From Micromonospora aurantiaca ATCC 27029 (GTDB taxonomy: Bacteria; Actinomycetota; Actinomycetes; Mycobacteriales; Micromonosporaceae), in assembly GCF_000145235.1 (NCBI RefSeq), contig NC_014391.1, positions 186,001 to 250,000 of the forward strand: 64,000 nucleotides of DNA. The letters run 5' to 3'. Numbering within the stretch: position 1 is the first letter of the stretch; every line of letters begins with the position of its first letter. Both the position numbers and the translations under genes were made by a program. The notes under the pieces were generated by a model. It searched no databases, had not been told where the DNA came from, and saw only the letters and a list, made by a program, of their open reading frames with translations. Of the stretch, positions 16,404 through 23,592 are shown in pieces.

Positions 16404-17359
16404 AGCCGGGTGACCCCGCTTCCGCCGTCGGCCGGGCTGAACGGCAGCGTCGCCACCGCGCGCCGGCCCGAGCCGACCTGGGCGAGGGCCTTCGAGACGG
16501 TCCGGGTGGCCGTCGAGCCGGCCCGGTCCAGGTCGCGCAGCCCGGCGTCGAGGTCGATGGCCTGCTCGCCGAGGCCGACGGTGAGCGCGATCGTCTCGCA
16601 GACCGCGTCCAGGTCGTCCAGCTCGACCGCGTTCTGCCCGAGCAGGCCGCGCCAGAAGTCCAGCACCTTGCGGTTGCCCGCGTAGTGGCTGCCGGCGGGC
16701 AGCAGGTAGTAGGTGTCCCAGCGCGCGGTCACCTCGTCCACCATCTGCCGGACCGGCATGTCCTCGCCCAGGCCGTCCCCGATCAGCCGGCTCACCTCAG
16801 CGGTCTTCACCGCCGGGTACGCCAGCTCGTCGCCGATGATGAACAGGTAGCCGCGCCGGCCACGCTTGTCCCAGCTGTCGGTGGCCGTGTGCCGGGCCAT
16901 GAAGTAGAGCGCCAGCTCGTACGACTCCATCATCTGGCCGCCACCGCCGCCCTCCAGCACGATCCGGCCGAGGTCGTCGTCCATCCGGTTGTCGGACTCG
17001 AACTGACCGACCTGCAACGGCACCCGGTCGCAGGTGGCGTCGCCGATCGCGCCGAACATGACCTGCGGGTCCTTCGCGTACCCCTGGCGCAGCAGCAGGC
17101 CGAGCAGCTGCGGCAGCTTGCTCTGCAGCACCCGGGGCACGTGGCCCATCGAGCCGGTGACGTCGAACAGCACGGCGATCGGCGTCGACTGCGGGTGCTC
17201 GGCGGAGTCGCGGCTCTCCCGCAGCGCGTCGCGCGGGTCGAGCGCGGGGTGCACCTTGCGGGCGCCGCTGTCGCTGTAGGAGAACGCGCTCTTGCCGGTG
17301 CGGCGCCGGTAACGGTCGGCGGCGTCGTACACGTCGGTGGACCAGATTCCACTGCCCAT
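16400..17359 (-). CDS. von Willebrand factor A-like domain protein
   Basis: 319 residues. A vWA fold is indicated by the strand-plus-MIDAS stretch IAVLFDVTGSMG (Asp66, Thr68, Ser70, a DxTxS variant of DxSxS), a long helix-rich middle, and later YLFIIGDELAYPAV, which would supply the last MIDAS aspartate region. The C-terminal ~90 residues include a segment similar to the solenoid ends of other actinobacterial vWA proteins. No signal peptide or membrane segment, so it is cytosolic. It sits between the pseudokinase gene (10-bp gap, GGGAGG before the ATG) and the PurA-like gene (4-bp overlap). Such proteins usually scaffold metal-dependent protein contacts. The partner here is probably an operon neighbour. 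Confidence 0.75.
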   Translation of the reverse strand: MGSGIWSTDVYDAADRYRRRTGKSAFSYSDSGARKVHPALDPRDALRESRDSAEHPQSTPIAVLFDVTGSMGHVPRVLQSKLPQLLGLLLRQGYAKDPQVMFGAIGDATCDRVPLQVGQFESDNRMDDDLGRIVLEGGGGGQMMESYELALYFMARHTATDSWDKRGRRGYLFIIGDELAYPAVKTAEVSRLIGDGLGEDMPVRQMVDEVTARWDTYYLLPAGSHYAGNRKVLDFWRGLLGQNAVELDDLDAVCETIALTVGLGEQAIDLDAGLRDLDRAGSTATRTVSKALAQVGSGRRAVATLPFSPADGGSGVTRL

Positions 17360-17369
17360 GGCAGCCTCC

Positions 17370-18353
17370 CTACGGGTTGAGGGTGAAGGGTCGGAAGGTG
17401 CGTGGCCCGTACAGCCGGTGCAGCACCTCGTCCAGTTCGCGCAGCAGCCGCCAGGCGTCGTCCGGCCGGGTGGCGAGCGCGGTGCCCTGGCAGCCGTCGG
17501 CGAAGGCGCGCAGCTCGCGCGGCGCGCGGTCGCCCATCAGCCAGGTCATGCAGCGGGCGGCGAGCGCGATGTCGGTGCCCGGCCCGCACTGCCGCTTCGC
17601 GGCGACCTCCGGCGGATACCAGTCCTCGTGGCCGGGCACCAGCGCCGGCACGAGCCCGCCCGGCTCGGCCGAGAAGCACCAGTCGACGAGGACCAGGCCG
17701 TGCGCGTCCGGCTCGATCAGCACGTGCCGGGGCAGCACCGCGCCGTGCACGACGCCGGCCCGGTGGGCCAGGCCGAGCGCCACGAGCAGCCGCCGCCACA
17801 TCCAGGCCGCGTCGCGCGGGTCCAGCCCGTCCGGGTACGCGCGGCGCACGTCGTCCAGGCTTCGCAGCCCGGGTACGGTCACCAGCTCGTTGACCTGCCG
17901 TTGCACGCCGGTCGACGGGTCACGCGCCGGGTAGGAGTCGACGAGCCGGGGCACGTACGCGAGGTGCTTGGCGTCGCCGCGCTCGGCGATCCGCCGCAAC
18001 GCGCGTGCCTCGCGGGCCATCAGGTCGTTGTCGCTCGGGTGCCGGCACACCTTGGCCAGGTGATAAGAAGGGGCCCCTCCTCTACCGGAGGCGTTAACAG
18101 GGGGCCCTTCCTTCCGTTCGTGCAGGGTGGCGACGTCGCCGGTGTACGTGGGGGCGGGAGTGCGCCACCGGGTGGTGACTGTGACGAGCGCGTCGGCGGC
18201 GGCGGCGCGTACCCCCGGGTCGGCCGCGCCCAGCCGGTCGGGGTGCAGCGCGCCGACCAGCTCGCGGTAGCGGCGGGCCGGCTCCTGCGTACCGAACAGG
18301 TCGGCGTCGGTGCGCGCGGCCGTGACCAGCCGGATCGCCTCCTCGGTCCTCAC
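17370..18353 (-). CDS. J-domain-like / degenerate protein kinase (pseudokinase) protein
   Basis: 327 residues with two parts. Residues about 25-60 (RRYRELVGALHPDRLG) look like a J-domain helix pair with the HPD triad at 37-39. Residues about 95-327 look like a protein-kinase or aminoglycoside-kinase fold: a Lys at 101 (YHLAKV) and Glu in the next helix (MAREARAL), but the catalytic loop reads VVHGAVLPRHVL, where the catalytic Asp is Ala205, and the metal motif is VLVDW. This suggests a pseudokinase. Between the parts, residues about 80-98 are encoded by repeat copy C, right where a glycine-rich loop would be expected. GTG at 18353 overlaps the Nudix gene stop by 4 bp. Confidence 0.65.
   Translation of the reverse strand: MRTEEAIRLVTAARTDADLFGTQEPARRYRELVGALHPDRLGAADPGVRAAAADALVTVTTRWRTPAPTYTGDVATLHERKEGPPVNASGRGGAPSYHLAKVCRHPSDNDLMAREARALRRIAERGDAKHLAYVPRLVDSYPARDPSTGVQRQVNELVTVPGLRSLDDVRRAYPDGLDPRDAAWMWRRLLVALGLAHRAGVVHGAVLPRHVLIEPDAHGLVLVDWCFSAEPGGLVPALVPGHEDWYPPEVAAKRQCGPGTDIALAARCMTWLMGDRAPRELRAFADGCQGTALATRPDDAWRLLRELDEVLHRLYGPRTFRPFTLNP
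18063..18115 (-). repeat. GGAAGGGCCCC-family repeat, copy C, inside the pseudokinase coding sequence
   Basis: On the minus strand it reads GGAAGGGCCCCCTGTTAACG, CCTCCGGTAGAGGA, then GGGGCCCCTTCTTATC. It closely matches copy A including the CCTCCGGTAG spacer. It is read in frame without a stop, as K-E-G-P-P-V-N-A-S-G-R-G-G-A-P-S-Y. Confidence 0.85.
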
Positions 18354-19108
18354 CGAACCGTCTCCTCCCGGGCGGGGCGCAGCAGCGCCGGGTGCAGCAG
18401 CCGGGCGTCTCCGGCGCGGTAGAGCTTGGCCCGGGGGCCGCCGCGCGCGCCGCCGCGTTCGGTGCTGGCGCCGGTGCTCTCCACGAAGCCGGGCACCGAG
18501 AGCACCTTGCGGTGGAAGTTGCCGGCGTGCAGCGGGTGGCCCCAGACCGTCTCGTAGACCTCCCGCAGCTCGGTGACTGTGAACTCGGGGGCGAGGAACC
18601 GGGTGGCGAGAGGCGTGTACTCCAGCTTGGAGCGGGCGCGCTCCAGACCGTCGTCGATGATCCGGCCGTGGTCGAAGGCGAGCTGCCGGCTGGTCAGCGC
18701 GGTGACCGGCAGCCAGATCGCCTCGTCGGCGTCGGTGTCGGCGACCGGGTCGGGCAGGTCGGGGGCGAACGCCAGGTGCGCGACCGAGACCACGCGCATG
18801 CGGGGGTCGCGGTCCGGGGCGCCGTAGCTGCCGAGCTGTTCCAGGTGCACCCGGCGCAGCCGCTCACCGCCCAGGCCGGTCTCCTCGGCCAGCTCGCGCC
18901 GGGCGCCCGCGGCGAGGTCCTCGTCCGGCTGGACGAAGCCGCCGGGCAGCGCCCAGTGCCCCTCGTAGGGCGGCGCGCCGCGGCGGATCAGCAGCAGGTG
19001 CAGCGCGCCCTCGCGGATGGTCAGGGCGACCACGTCGACGGTGACCGCGACCGCCGGGTAGTCCCGGGGGTCGTACCCGGCGAGGAACTCCTGCTCGTTC
19101 ACGGCCAC
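18350..19108 (-). CDS. NrtR-like protein: Nudix domain plus C-terminal winged helix
   Basis: 252 residues. The N-terminal Nudix domain has an intact Nudix box starting at Gly57 (GFVQPDE, then REL and EETGL), so hydrolysis of ADP-ribose or a related nucleoside diphosphate is possible. The C-terminal part (about residues 160-230: EFTVTELREVYETVWGHPLHAGNFHRKVL) is the NrtR-type winged helix. NrtR proteins sense ADP-ribose and control NAD-related genes. It heads the operon Nudix - pseudokinase - vWA - PurA-like. Paired dyads lie 8 bp upstream of the start, so autoregulation is likely. Start GTG 19108 or GTG 19102. Confidence 0.85.
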   Translation of the reverse strand: MAVNEQEFLAGYDPRDYPAVAVTVDVVALTIREGALHLLLIRRGAPPYEGHWALPGGFVQPDEDLAAGARRELAEETGLGGERLRRVHLEQLGSYGAPDRDPRMRVVSVAHLAFAPDLPDPVADTDADEAIWLPVTALTSRQLAFDHGRIIDDGLERARSKLEYTPLATRFLAPEFTVTELREVYETVWGHPLHAGNFHRKVLSVPGFVESTGASTERGGARGGPRAKLYRAGDARLLHPALLRPAREETVR

Positions 19109-19115
19109 TCACTCT

Positions 19116-19150
19116 CTCAGGTTGAGAACAACTCAATCTGAGAACAACTT
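19116..19150. promoter_or_regulatory. Candidate NrtR-type operator: two TGAGAACAACT repeats with embedded dyads
   Basis: TGAGAACAACT occurs at 19123-19133 and 19139-19149 (16-bp period). Two CTCA-N3-TGAG dyads lie at 19116-19126 and 19132-19142. The array is immediately upstream of the Nudix/winged-helix gene and overlaps its likely promoter. Confidence 0.65.
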
Positions 19151-19158
19151 AGCGCCGA

Positions 19159-19185
19159 AAAGAGGGGACGGCAAGTCCCCTCTTT
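19159..19185 (-). terminator. Intrinsic terminator of the maoC-like gene
   Basis: Perfect 11-bp stem AAAGAGGGGAC / GTCCCCTCTTT with loop GGCAA, starting 4 bases after the stop codon on the minus strand and ending in a T-rich run (CTCTTTTC). Confidence 0.8.
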
Positions 19186-19188
19186 CGC

Positions 19189-20277
19189 TCAGCGCACCGA
19201 ACCGACCAGATGCGGCCTTCCGTCCCGGGCGCTGTGCAGCGCGAAGTCCCAGCCCTCGCCGGTCGGCGAGGCGCTGAACGCGACAGTGGACGGCAACGGC
19301 ACCGGCAGCTTGAACGACACGTCCACCGTGTACGCCTCGGGCAGCCGGGGCTCCAGCGCGGCCAGGCAGCGGGCCTTGCTCCACATGCCGTGCGCGATCG
19401 GGCGCGGGAAGCCGAACAGCCGCGCGCCCAGCTTCGAGGTGTGGATCGGGTTGTGGTCGCCGGAGACGCGCGCGTAGTCCGTACCCACCCGGGGCGTCAC
19501 CCGCCACCGCGCCGAGGCGGCCGGCGGCGCCGGGCGGTCACCCCGGTCGCGCCGCGGGCCGCCGCCTGCGGCGCGCTCCTTCCCGAGGTACGTGGACACG
19601 CCGCGCCACACCTCCTCGCCGCCGATCGAGCCGACCAGCACCACGTCGAGCTGGCGGCCCCGCTCGTGCGGGCGCAGGTTCTCCGCGTACGTGTGGAAGT
19701 CGACGCTCTCGCCGACCTCGACCGGGCGGTGCACGGTGATCCGGTTGGCCACGTGCACCACGCCGGTGAGCGGGATGGGGAAGCCCGGACCCGTCATCAG
19801 CCGCAGCGACAGCGGGAATCCGAGCACGTGCAGATACGTCGCCGGCAGCCGGTCGGTCAGCCGGAACCCGCACACCCGGTCGTAGTCCGCCAGGTGCCGC
19901 TGATCCACAGCGACCCCCGAGACGCCCAGTTCAAGTCCCGGCACGTCCGCCCCGCGACGCCCCCCGACCCCCGGCACCACTCCCAGCAGCGCCCGCCGGT
20001 AGAGCGCCCCACTCGCAGGCAGCCGCGACAGTGCCACGCGCCGCCGCCCCTCCGACCCCGCCTCTTCCCTCTCCCCTTCACCCCGTCGATCATGAGGTTG
20101 GCTGCCTTGTGGATCTCCAGAAGTGCCGTCAACTTCATGATCGTCGGAGGAGGGGTGGGCCTGGGTGGGGTGGGACTGGGCCTGGGCGGCGGCTCGGGCT
20201 GCGGTCAGGTCCCGGGTGGGGCCCTCGATCAGGTCGTGCAGGGTCAGGTCGTCGTCCTCGTGGTCACGGGGTGCCAT
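19189..20277 (-). CDS. MaoC-like (hot-dog fold) dehydratase/hydratase
   Basis: Probable (R)-specific enoyl-CoA/ACP hydratase. It has an N-terminal hot-dog half (YDRVCGFRLTDRLPATYLHVLGFPLSLRLM) and a C-terminal half with the catalytic Asp-His hydratase motif YARVSGDHNPIH and ARLFGFPRPIAHGMWSKARCLAAL. Two starts are possible. ATG 20277 overlaps the fabG stop (TGATG) and gives 362 residues, of which about residues 36-75 are encoded by a C-rich tract plus the GATCA hairpin H3. GTG 20037 has GGAGGGG upstream and gives the more usual 282 residues. I list the longer form because coupling to fabG and the coding-like first 35 codons favour it. The operon is fabG-maoC. Confidence 0.75.
   Translation of the reverse strand: MAPRDHEDDDLTLHDLIEGPTRDLTAARAAAQAQSHPTQAHPSSDDHEVDGTSGDPQGSQPHDRRGEGEREEAGSEGRRRVALSRLPASGALYRRALLGVVPGVGGRRGADVPGLELGVSGVAVDQRHLADYDRVCGFRLTDRLPATYLHVLGFPLSLRLMTGPGFPIPLTGVVHVANRITVHRPVEVGESVDFHTYAENLRPHERGRQLDVVLVGSIGGEEVWRGVSTYLGKERAAGGGPRRDRGDRPAPPAASARWRVTPRVGTDYARVSGDHNPIHTSKLGARLFGFPRPIAHGMWSKARCLAALEPRLPEAYTVDVSFKLPVPLPSTVAFSASPTGEGWDFALHSARDGRPHLVGSVR
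20087..20143. repeat. GATCA-family hairpin, copy H3
   Basis: Arms CGATCATGAGGTTGGC (20087-20102) and GTCAACTTCATGATCG (20128-20143) pair with two G-T wobbles. It is the same subfamily as H4. It lies in frame within the 5' part of the maoC-like reading frame or, if the shorter start is used, in its leader. Confidence 0.7.
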
Positions 20278-21635
20278 CACGCCCCCAGCAGGCTCTGGCC
20301 GCAGACCCGGACCACGTTGCCGCTCACCGCGCCGGTCGCCGGCCAGGAGAGCCAGCCGATCGTCTCGGCCACGTCCACCGGCAGGCCGCCCTGGGCCATG
20401 CTGTTCATCCGCCGTCCCGCCTCGCGGATCGTCAGCGGGATGCGCGCGGTCAGCCGGGTCTCGATGAAGCCCGGCGCCACGGCGTTCAGGCTGATCCCGC
20501 GCTCGCGCAGCACCGGCGAGAGCGAGTCGACCAGGCCGATCACGCCGGCCTTGCTCGTCGCGTAGTTGGTCTGCCCCCGGTTGCCGGCGATCCCGGCGAT
20601 CGACGAGACCGACACGATCCGGCCGCCGGCCGGGATCAGGTCGCGTTCCAGCAGTACGTCGTTGATCCGCTCCTGGCTGGACAGGTTCACGTCGATCACC
20701 GAGTCCCACCGGTCGGCGTCCATCCGGCCCAGCGTCTTGTCCCGGGTGATGCCCGCGTTGTGCACCACCACGTCGACCCGGCCGTGCCGGGACGCCAGAT
20801 GCTCCGCCAGCCGCGTCGGCGCATCAGGCGCGGTCAGGTCGAGCTGCACCGCGCTGCCGCCGATGTCGTTCGCGACAGCGGCCAGCTCGTCCCCGGCCGC
20901 CGGGATGTCCAGCGCCACCACCTGGGCGCCGTCGCGGGCCAGCACCTTCGCCAGTGCCGCGCCGATGCCCCGGGCCGCGCCGGTCACCAGCACCACCTGC
21001 CCGGAAAGCGGCCGGTCCCAGTCGGCCGGCGCCACGGCGGTGCCGGTGCCGACGCGGACGACCTGGCCCGAGACGTACGCGGACCGGCCGGAGAGCAGGA
21101 ACCGGAGCGTGGACTCCAGGCTCACCGGGGTGCCGGCGTCACCCTCGCGTGTCACGTAGACGAGCTGGGCGGTCACGCCCCGGCCGAACTCCTTGCCGAT
21201 GCTGCGGGTCAGGCCCTCCAGCGCACGCTGGGCGGTAGCCTCCCGGGGGGAGCCGCACTCGGCCGGCGGGGTGCCCAGCACGATCACCCGGCCGCTGGGC
21301 AGCAGCGAGCGGGCCTGCGGGTGGAAGAAGTCGTAGAGCTGGCGCAGCCCGGCGGAGTCGGTGATGCCGCTGGCGTCGTACACCAGGGCCGCGAAGCGGC
21401 GGTCGGCGTCGTGGGCGGCGACCGGGTCGGCCAGCTCGACCCCGGCGGCGGTCAGGATCTTGCCGGCCGGCTCGGCGATCCGGCCGCTGGCCGAGGAGCC
21501 GAGCAGGACCGGCCCGGGAACGAGCGGGTCGCCCGGCGTGTGCCGGCGCAGTCGGGGCGGGTCGGGCAGCCCGAGGCGCTTGACCAGCGCGCGACCGGCC
21601 CCCGTCTGGACGAAGCTCGCGTACCTGTCGGTCAT
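20277..21635 (-). CDS. High-molecular-weight 3-oxoacyl-ACP/CoA reductase (FabG4 type)
   Basis: 452-residue two-domain short-chain dehydrogenase. The N-terminal ~200 residues are a degenerate, cofactor-free Rossmann domain. The C-terminal domain has the dinucleotide motif VTGAARGIGAALAK, the NAG motif (VVHNAGITRD), catalytic Ser in SVSSIAGIAGNRGQ and YxxxK in NYATSKAGV. The length and layout match mycobacterial FabG4, which reduces 3-oxoacyl-CoA with NADH. It is first gene of the fabG-maoC pair and divergent from the thiolase gene over a 55-bp gap with a perfect dyad, so reduction, dehydration and thiolysis steps are probably co-regulated. Confidence 0.92.
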   Translation of the reverse strand: MTDRYASFVQTGAGRALVKRLGLPDPPRLRRHTPGDPLVPGPVLLGSSASGRIAEPAGKILTAAGVELADPVAAHDADRRFAALVYDASGITDSAGLRQLYDFFHPQARSLLPSGRVIVLGTPPAECGSPREATAQRALEGLTRSIGKEFGRGVTAQLVYVTREGDAGTPVSLESTLRFLLSGRSAYVSGQVVRVGTGTAVAPADWDRPLSGQVVLVTGAARGIGAALAKVLARDGAQVVALDIPAAGDELAAVANDIGGSAVQLDLTAPDAPTRLAEHLASRHGRVDVVVHNAGITRDKTLGRMDADRWDSVIDVNLSSQERINDVLLERDLIPAGGRIVSVSSIAGIAGNRGQTNYATSKAGVIGLVDSLSPVLRERGISLNAVAPGFIETRLTARIPLTIREAGRRMNSMAQGGLPVDVAETIGWLSWPATGAVSGNVVRVCGQSLLGA

Positions 21636-21643
21636 AGGCGTAG

Positions 21644-21659
21644 CCTACTGGCGAGTAGG
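21644..21659. promoter_or_regulatory. Shared operator between fabG4-maoC and the thiolase gene
   Basis: Perfect inverted repeat CCTACT-GGCG-AGTAGG midway in the 55-bp gap between the divergent starts. The arrangement is typical of a TetR-type site controlling both directions. No regulator gene is adjacent. Confidence 0.6.
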
Positions 21660-21690
21660 GTTCGGGCAACAGTTTCGAGGGAGGCCGATC

Positions 21691-22983
21691 GTGCAGAGTG
21701 TCCGGCGGGTCGCGGTCATCGGGGGCAACCGCATCCCCTTCGCCCGGTCCAACTCGCGCTATGCGCACGCGTCGAACGCGGACATGCTCGGCGCGGCGCT
21801 CGACGGGCTGGTCGCCCGGTTCGGGCTGGCCGGCGAGCGGGTCGGCGAGATGGTGGCCGGCGCGGTGCTCAAGCACTCCCGCGACTTCAACCTCACCCGT
21901 GAGGTGGTGCTCGGCTCCCGGCTCGACCCGCACACCCCCGCGTACGACATCCAGCAGGCCTGCGGCACCGGGCTGGAAGCGGCCATTCTGGTCGCCAACA
22001 AGATCGCCCTCGGGCAGATCGAGGTCGGCATCGCCGGCGGCGTCGACACCACCTCGGACGCGCCGCTCGCCGTCAACGAGGACATGCGGCGCACCCTGAT
22101 CCAGCTCAACTCGGCCCGTACGCTCGGCGAACGGCTCAAGATCGCGGCGAAGCTGCGCCCGCACCAGCCGTTCAAGCCGGAGATCCCGCGCAACGCCGAG
22201 CCGCGTACCGGGCTGTCGATGGGTGAGCACGCGGCCCGGACCGCGCTGCGCTGGAACGTCGACCGGGCCGCGCAGGACGAACTCGCGCTGCGCTCGCACC
22301 AGCGGCTCGCGGCCGCGTACGACAAGGGGTTCTTCGACGACCTGATGACCCCCTACCTGGGGCTGACCCGCGACCAGAACCTGCGCCCGGACACCAGCCT
22401 GGAGAAGCTCGGCTCGCTCAAGCCGGTCTTCGGCGCCTCCGGCGCGGACGCCGAGCGGGCCACCATGACCGCCGGCAACTCCTCGCCGCTCACCGACGGT
22501 GCGTCGACTGTGCTGCTCGCGTCCGAGGAGTGGGCCAAGGCGCACAACCTGCCGGTGCTGGCCTGGTTCTCCTGGTCGGAGGCCGCCGCCGTCGACTTCG
22601 TGCACGGCGACGAGGGCCTGCTGATGGCCCCCGCGTACGCGGTGCCCCGGATGCTGGCCCGGGCCGGGCTGAGCCTCCAGGACTTCGACTTCTACGAGAT
22701 CCACGAGGCGTTCGCCTCCCAGGTGCTGGCCACCCTCGCCGCCTGGGAGTCGCCGGAGTTCTGCAAGGAGCGCCTCGGCCTGGACGCCCCGCTCGGCTCG
22801 ATCGATCGGGACAAGCTCAACGTCAACGGCTCGTCGCTGGCGGCCGGACACCCGTTCGCCGCCACCGGTGGCCGGATCGTCGCCACGCTGGCCAAGCTGC
22901 TGGATCAGAAGGGGAGCGGGCGCGGCCTGATCTCCATCTGCGCAGCCGGCGGGCAGGGCGTGACAGCGATCCTGGAGCGCTGA
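21691..22983 (+). CDS. Acetyl-CoA C-acetyltransferase (thiolase, FadA/FadI-like)
   Basis: 430-residue thiolase that would cleave 3-ketoacyl-CoA or condense acetyl-CoA units. The nucleophilic Cys is in DIQQACGTGLEA, the catalytic His in NGSSLAAGHPFAATGGR, and the second Cys region in ISICAAGGQGVTAI. The family's HEAF motif is present (YEIHEAFASQV). GTG 21691 has GAGGGAGG upstream. It is monocistronic, with a 10-bp stem terminator after the stop. It is divergent from fabG4-maoC, with which it likely shares an operator. Confidence 0.92.
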   Translation: MQSVRRVAVIGGNRIPFARSNSRYAHASNADMLGAALDGLVARFGLAGERVGEMVAGAVLKHSRDFNLTREVVLGSRLDPHTPAYDIQQACGTGLEAAILVANKIALGQIEVGIAGGVDTTSDAPLAVNEDMRRTLIQLNSARTLGERLKIAAKLRPHQPFKPEIPRNAEPRTGLSMGEHAARTALRWNVDRAAQDELALRSHQRLAAAYDKGFFDDLMTPYLGLTRDQNLRPDTSLEKLGSLKPVFGASGADAERATMTAGNSSPLTDGASTVLLASEEWAKAHNLPVLAWFSWSEAAAVDFVHGDEGLLMAPAYAVPRMLARAGLSLQDFDFYEIHEAFASQVLATLAAWESPEFCKERLGLDAPLGSIDRDKLNVNGSSLAAGHPFAATGGRIVATLAKLLDQKGSGRGLISICAAGGQGVTAILER

Positions 22984-22990
22984 CGAGGAC

Positions 22991-23017
22991 GCCCGCCCGG
23001 TTCTGCGCCGGGCGGGC
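22991..23017 (+). terminator. Terminator of the thiolase gene
   Basis: Perfect 10-bp stem GCCCGCCCGG / CCGGGCGGGC with a 7-base loop, eight bases after the stop codon. No U-tract, as is common in actinobacteria. Confidence 0.65.
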
Positions 23018-23076
23018 AACCCGCGTGCCGGCTCGTTCCGTCCCCTGGGCATGAGGCGAGCGAGGGGTGGCACTTC

Positions 23077-23592
23077 GTGACCGGGCGCGACGAGGAGTTC
23101 CGCGACTACGTGACCGCCCGGCTGGAGCCGCTGCGCCGGACGGCGTACCTGCTCTGCCGGGACTGGCATACGGCGGACGACCTGGTGTCGATCACGTTGA
23201 GCAAGCTCTACCGCAACTGGCGGCGGGCGCTCGGCGCGGACAACCTCGACGCGTACGTCCGGGGGATGCTCACCAACGCGTGGCTGGACGAGCGGCGCCG
23301 GCCGTGGCGGCGGGAGCGCAGCACCGACGAGGTGCCGGACCGGGCCGACCTGGCAGCCGGGGAGCCGTCGGTCGGTGAGCGGGAGATGCTGCTGGAGCTG
23401 CTGGGCCGGCTCGCGCCGCGCCGACGGGCGGTGGTGGTGCTCCGCTTCTACTGCGACCTGTCGGTCGAGGAGACCGCGCAGATCCTGGGCGTCAGCACCG
23501 GAACCGTGAAGAGTCAGGCCGCCCGTGCGCTGGAGACGCTGCGGCTGCTCGCCTCGCACCATTCGGCAGCGGAGAGCGGGAGGCAGAGATGA
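23077..23592 (+). CDS. SigE-family ECF RNA polymerase sigma factor
   Basis: 171 residues. Region 2 (FRDYVTARLEPLRRTAYLLC, ADDLVSITLSKLYRNW) and region 4 (LLELLGRLAPRRRAVVVLRFYCDLSVEETAQILGVSTGTVKSQAARAL) match the actinobacterial SigE-family ECF factors. GTG 23077 gives the usual N-terminus. The next gene starts within its stop codon (ATGA-type 4-bp overlap) and encodes a single-span membrane protein, so the pair probably forms a sigma / anti-sigma unit. No zinc anti-sigma motif is present, so the control mechanism is unknown. Confidence 0.9.
   Translation: MTGRDEEFRDYVTARLEPLRRTAYLLCRDWHTADDLVSITLSKLYRNWRRALGADNLDAYVRGMLTNAWLDERRRPWRRERSTDEVPDRADLAAGEPSVGEREMLLELLGRLAPRRRAVVVLRFYCDLSVEETAQILGVSTGTVKSQAARALETLRLLASHHSAAESGRQR

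Noticed and set aside
18350..19108. Plain Nudix hydrolase annotation
   Set aside because: The C-terminal ~70 residues match the NrtR-type winged helix and the promoter has repeat dyads, so a regulator role fits better than a housekeeping hydrolase alone.
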